Origin: Pseudomonadota bacterium
GTDB taxonomy: Bacteria > Pseudomonadota > Alphaproteobacteria > Caulobacterales > Caulobacteraceae
DNA length: 5,846 nucleotides
Direction: 5' to 3'
Assembly: GCA_023436945.1 (NCBI GenBank)
Contig: JAEZHG010000283.1
Location: 1 to 5,846, forward strand
The stretch's first letter is position 1, and every line of letters begins with the position of its first letter. The notes beneath the pieces were generated by a model. It had not been told where the DNA came from. It saw nothing but the letters and a program-made list of their open reading frames with translations, and searched no databases. This document shows, one piece after another, positions 5,297 to 5,846 of this stretch. A program made the position numbers and the translations under genes.

Positions 5297-5846
5297 TGGC
5301 CGTGACCGGAATTTCCGCAAACCGTCTGGAACTGCTCTCGATCGCCGACGCTGTCGCGCGTGAAAAGAACATCGACCGCGAGATCGTGATCGACGCGATT
5401 GAAGAGGCCATCCAGAAGGGCGCCAAGTCGCGCTATGGTGCGCACCACGACATCCGCGCCAAGATCGACCACAAGACCGGCGAGCTTTCGCTGACCCGTC
5501 ACACCACCATCGTGGCCGATGACTGGCAGCCGGAAGACGAACTCGAAGAGTTCAACGACAGCGCCATGGTGCGCCTGCGTGACGCCGCAAAGCGCGATCC
5601 GGAAGCCGTAGTCGGCAAGGAATACATCGAGGTTCTGCCGCCGTTCGAGTTTGGCCGCGTGCAAACCCAGATGGCCCGTCAGGTCGTGACCGGCAAGGTT
5701 CGCGAAGCCGAGCGCGCCAACCAGTACGAAGAGTTCAAGGACCGCGTCGGCGAAATCGTCAACGGCACGGTCAAGCGCGTCGAATACGGCAACACCATCG
5801 TCGACCTGGGCCGCGGCGAGGGCATCATGCGCCGCAACGACTCGAT
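5296..5846 (+). CDS. nusA: Transcription termination/antitermination factor NusA, N-terminal part (cut by window end)
   Basis: The first 183 codons are present; the gene runs off the right edge. NusA binds RNA polymerase, promotes pausing and intrinsic termination, and takes part in antitermination of rRNA operons. The N-terminal polymerase-binding domain spans about 1-130, with an opening typical of the family (LELLSIADAVAREKNIDREI, 11-30, then AIEEAIQKGAKSRYG, 34-48) and the well conserved FGRVQTQMARQVVTGKVREAER (119-140). An S1 RNA-binding domain begins at about 150 (VGEIVNGTVKRVEYGNTIVDLGRGEGIMRR). The KH domains and any C-terminal repeats lie outside. ATG 5296-5298 shares its A with the rimP TGA stop. 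It has no strong ribosome binding site of its own, which fits translational coupling to rimP. Confidence 0.96.
   Translation, partial: MAVTGISANRLELLSIADAVAREKNIDREIVIDAIEEAIQKGAKSRYGAHHDIRAKIDHKTGELSLTRHTTIVADDWQPEDELEEFNDSAMVRLRDAAKRDPEAVVGKEYIEVLPPFEFGRVQTQMARQVVTGKVREAERANQYEEFKDRVGEIVNGTVKRVEYGNTIVDLGRGEGIMRRNDS

Noticed and set aside
4622..5320. Minus-strand 232-residue frame opposite rimP
   Set aside because: Antisense shadow of rimP with no recognisable motifs.

Overview
The window looks like chromosomal housekeeping DNA from an alphaproteobacterium, probably of the Caulobacterales/Asticcacaulis type. That is an inference from four things: high GC with strong third-position GC; the order trmB, rimP, nusA; a DUF1674 gene divergent from htpX; and alphaproteobacterial features in the proteins (the HtpX C-terminal GPWG, the DUF1674 ending in GDWEKKGIAVDF). 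I see no mobile elements, CRISPR arrays, tRNA or rRNA genes.

Layout. Bases 1-87 are the last 28 codons of an unidentified plus-strand gene, closed by a bidirectional intrinsic terminator (92-123) shared with the convergent MarC-family membrane protein gene (134-829, minus). Divergent from marC is pyrF (930-1664, plus), orotidine 5'-phosphate decarboxylase. It converges, with only 3 bases between, on a gene for a small exported His/Tyr/Gly/Pro-rich protein of unknown function (1668-2258, minus). Upstream of that on the same strand is a DUF1674/SDHAF4-like gene (2363-2641, minus), probably a succinate dehydrogenase flavoprotein assembly factor, with an unusual Cys/His-rich N-terminus. Divergent from it is htpX (2728-3729, plus), a membrane zinc protease with a possible heat-shock (RpoH-type) promoter. 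Then come trmB (3786-4541, tRNA m7G46 methyltransferase), rimP (4706-5296, 30S maturation factor) and the first 183 codons of nusA (5296-5846, cut by the window end).

How they work together. The right half is a translation/transcription block: trmB modifies tRNA, and rimP and nusA overlap by one base (TGATG) and are surely one transcription unit. The most interesting regulatory stretch is 4557-4708: a terminator-like hairpin after trmB, a sigma70-like promoter overlapping it, then a short leader ending in a GC-rich hairpin and the T-tract TTTTGTTTTT immediately before the rimP Shine-Dalgarno and GTG start. This reads as a transcription attenuator in front of the rimP-nusA operon. Because NusA itself acts at intrinsic terminators, it suggests feedback control.

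No exotic new system is visible. What deserves a second look is the rimP leader, the possible RpoH promoter of htpX, the two tandem His-rich minus-strand genes, and a hairpin over the trmB ribosome binding site.
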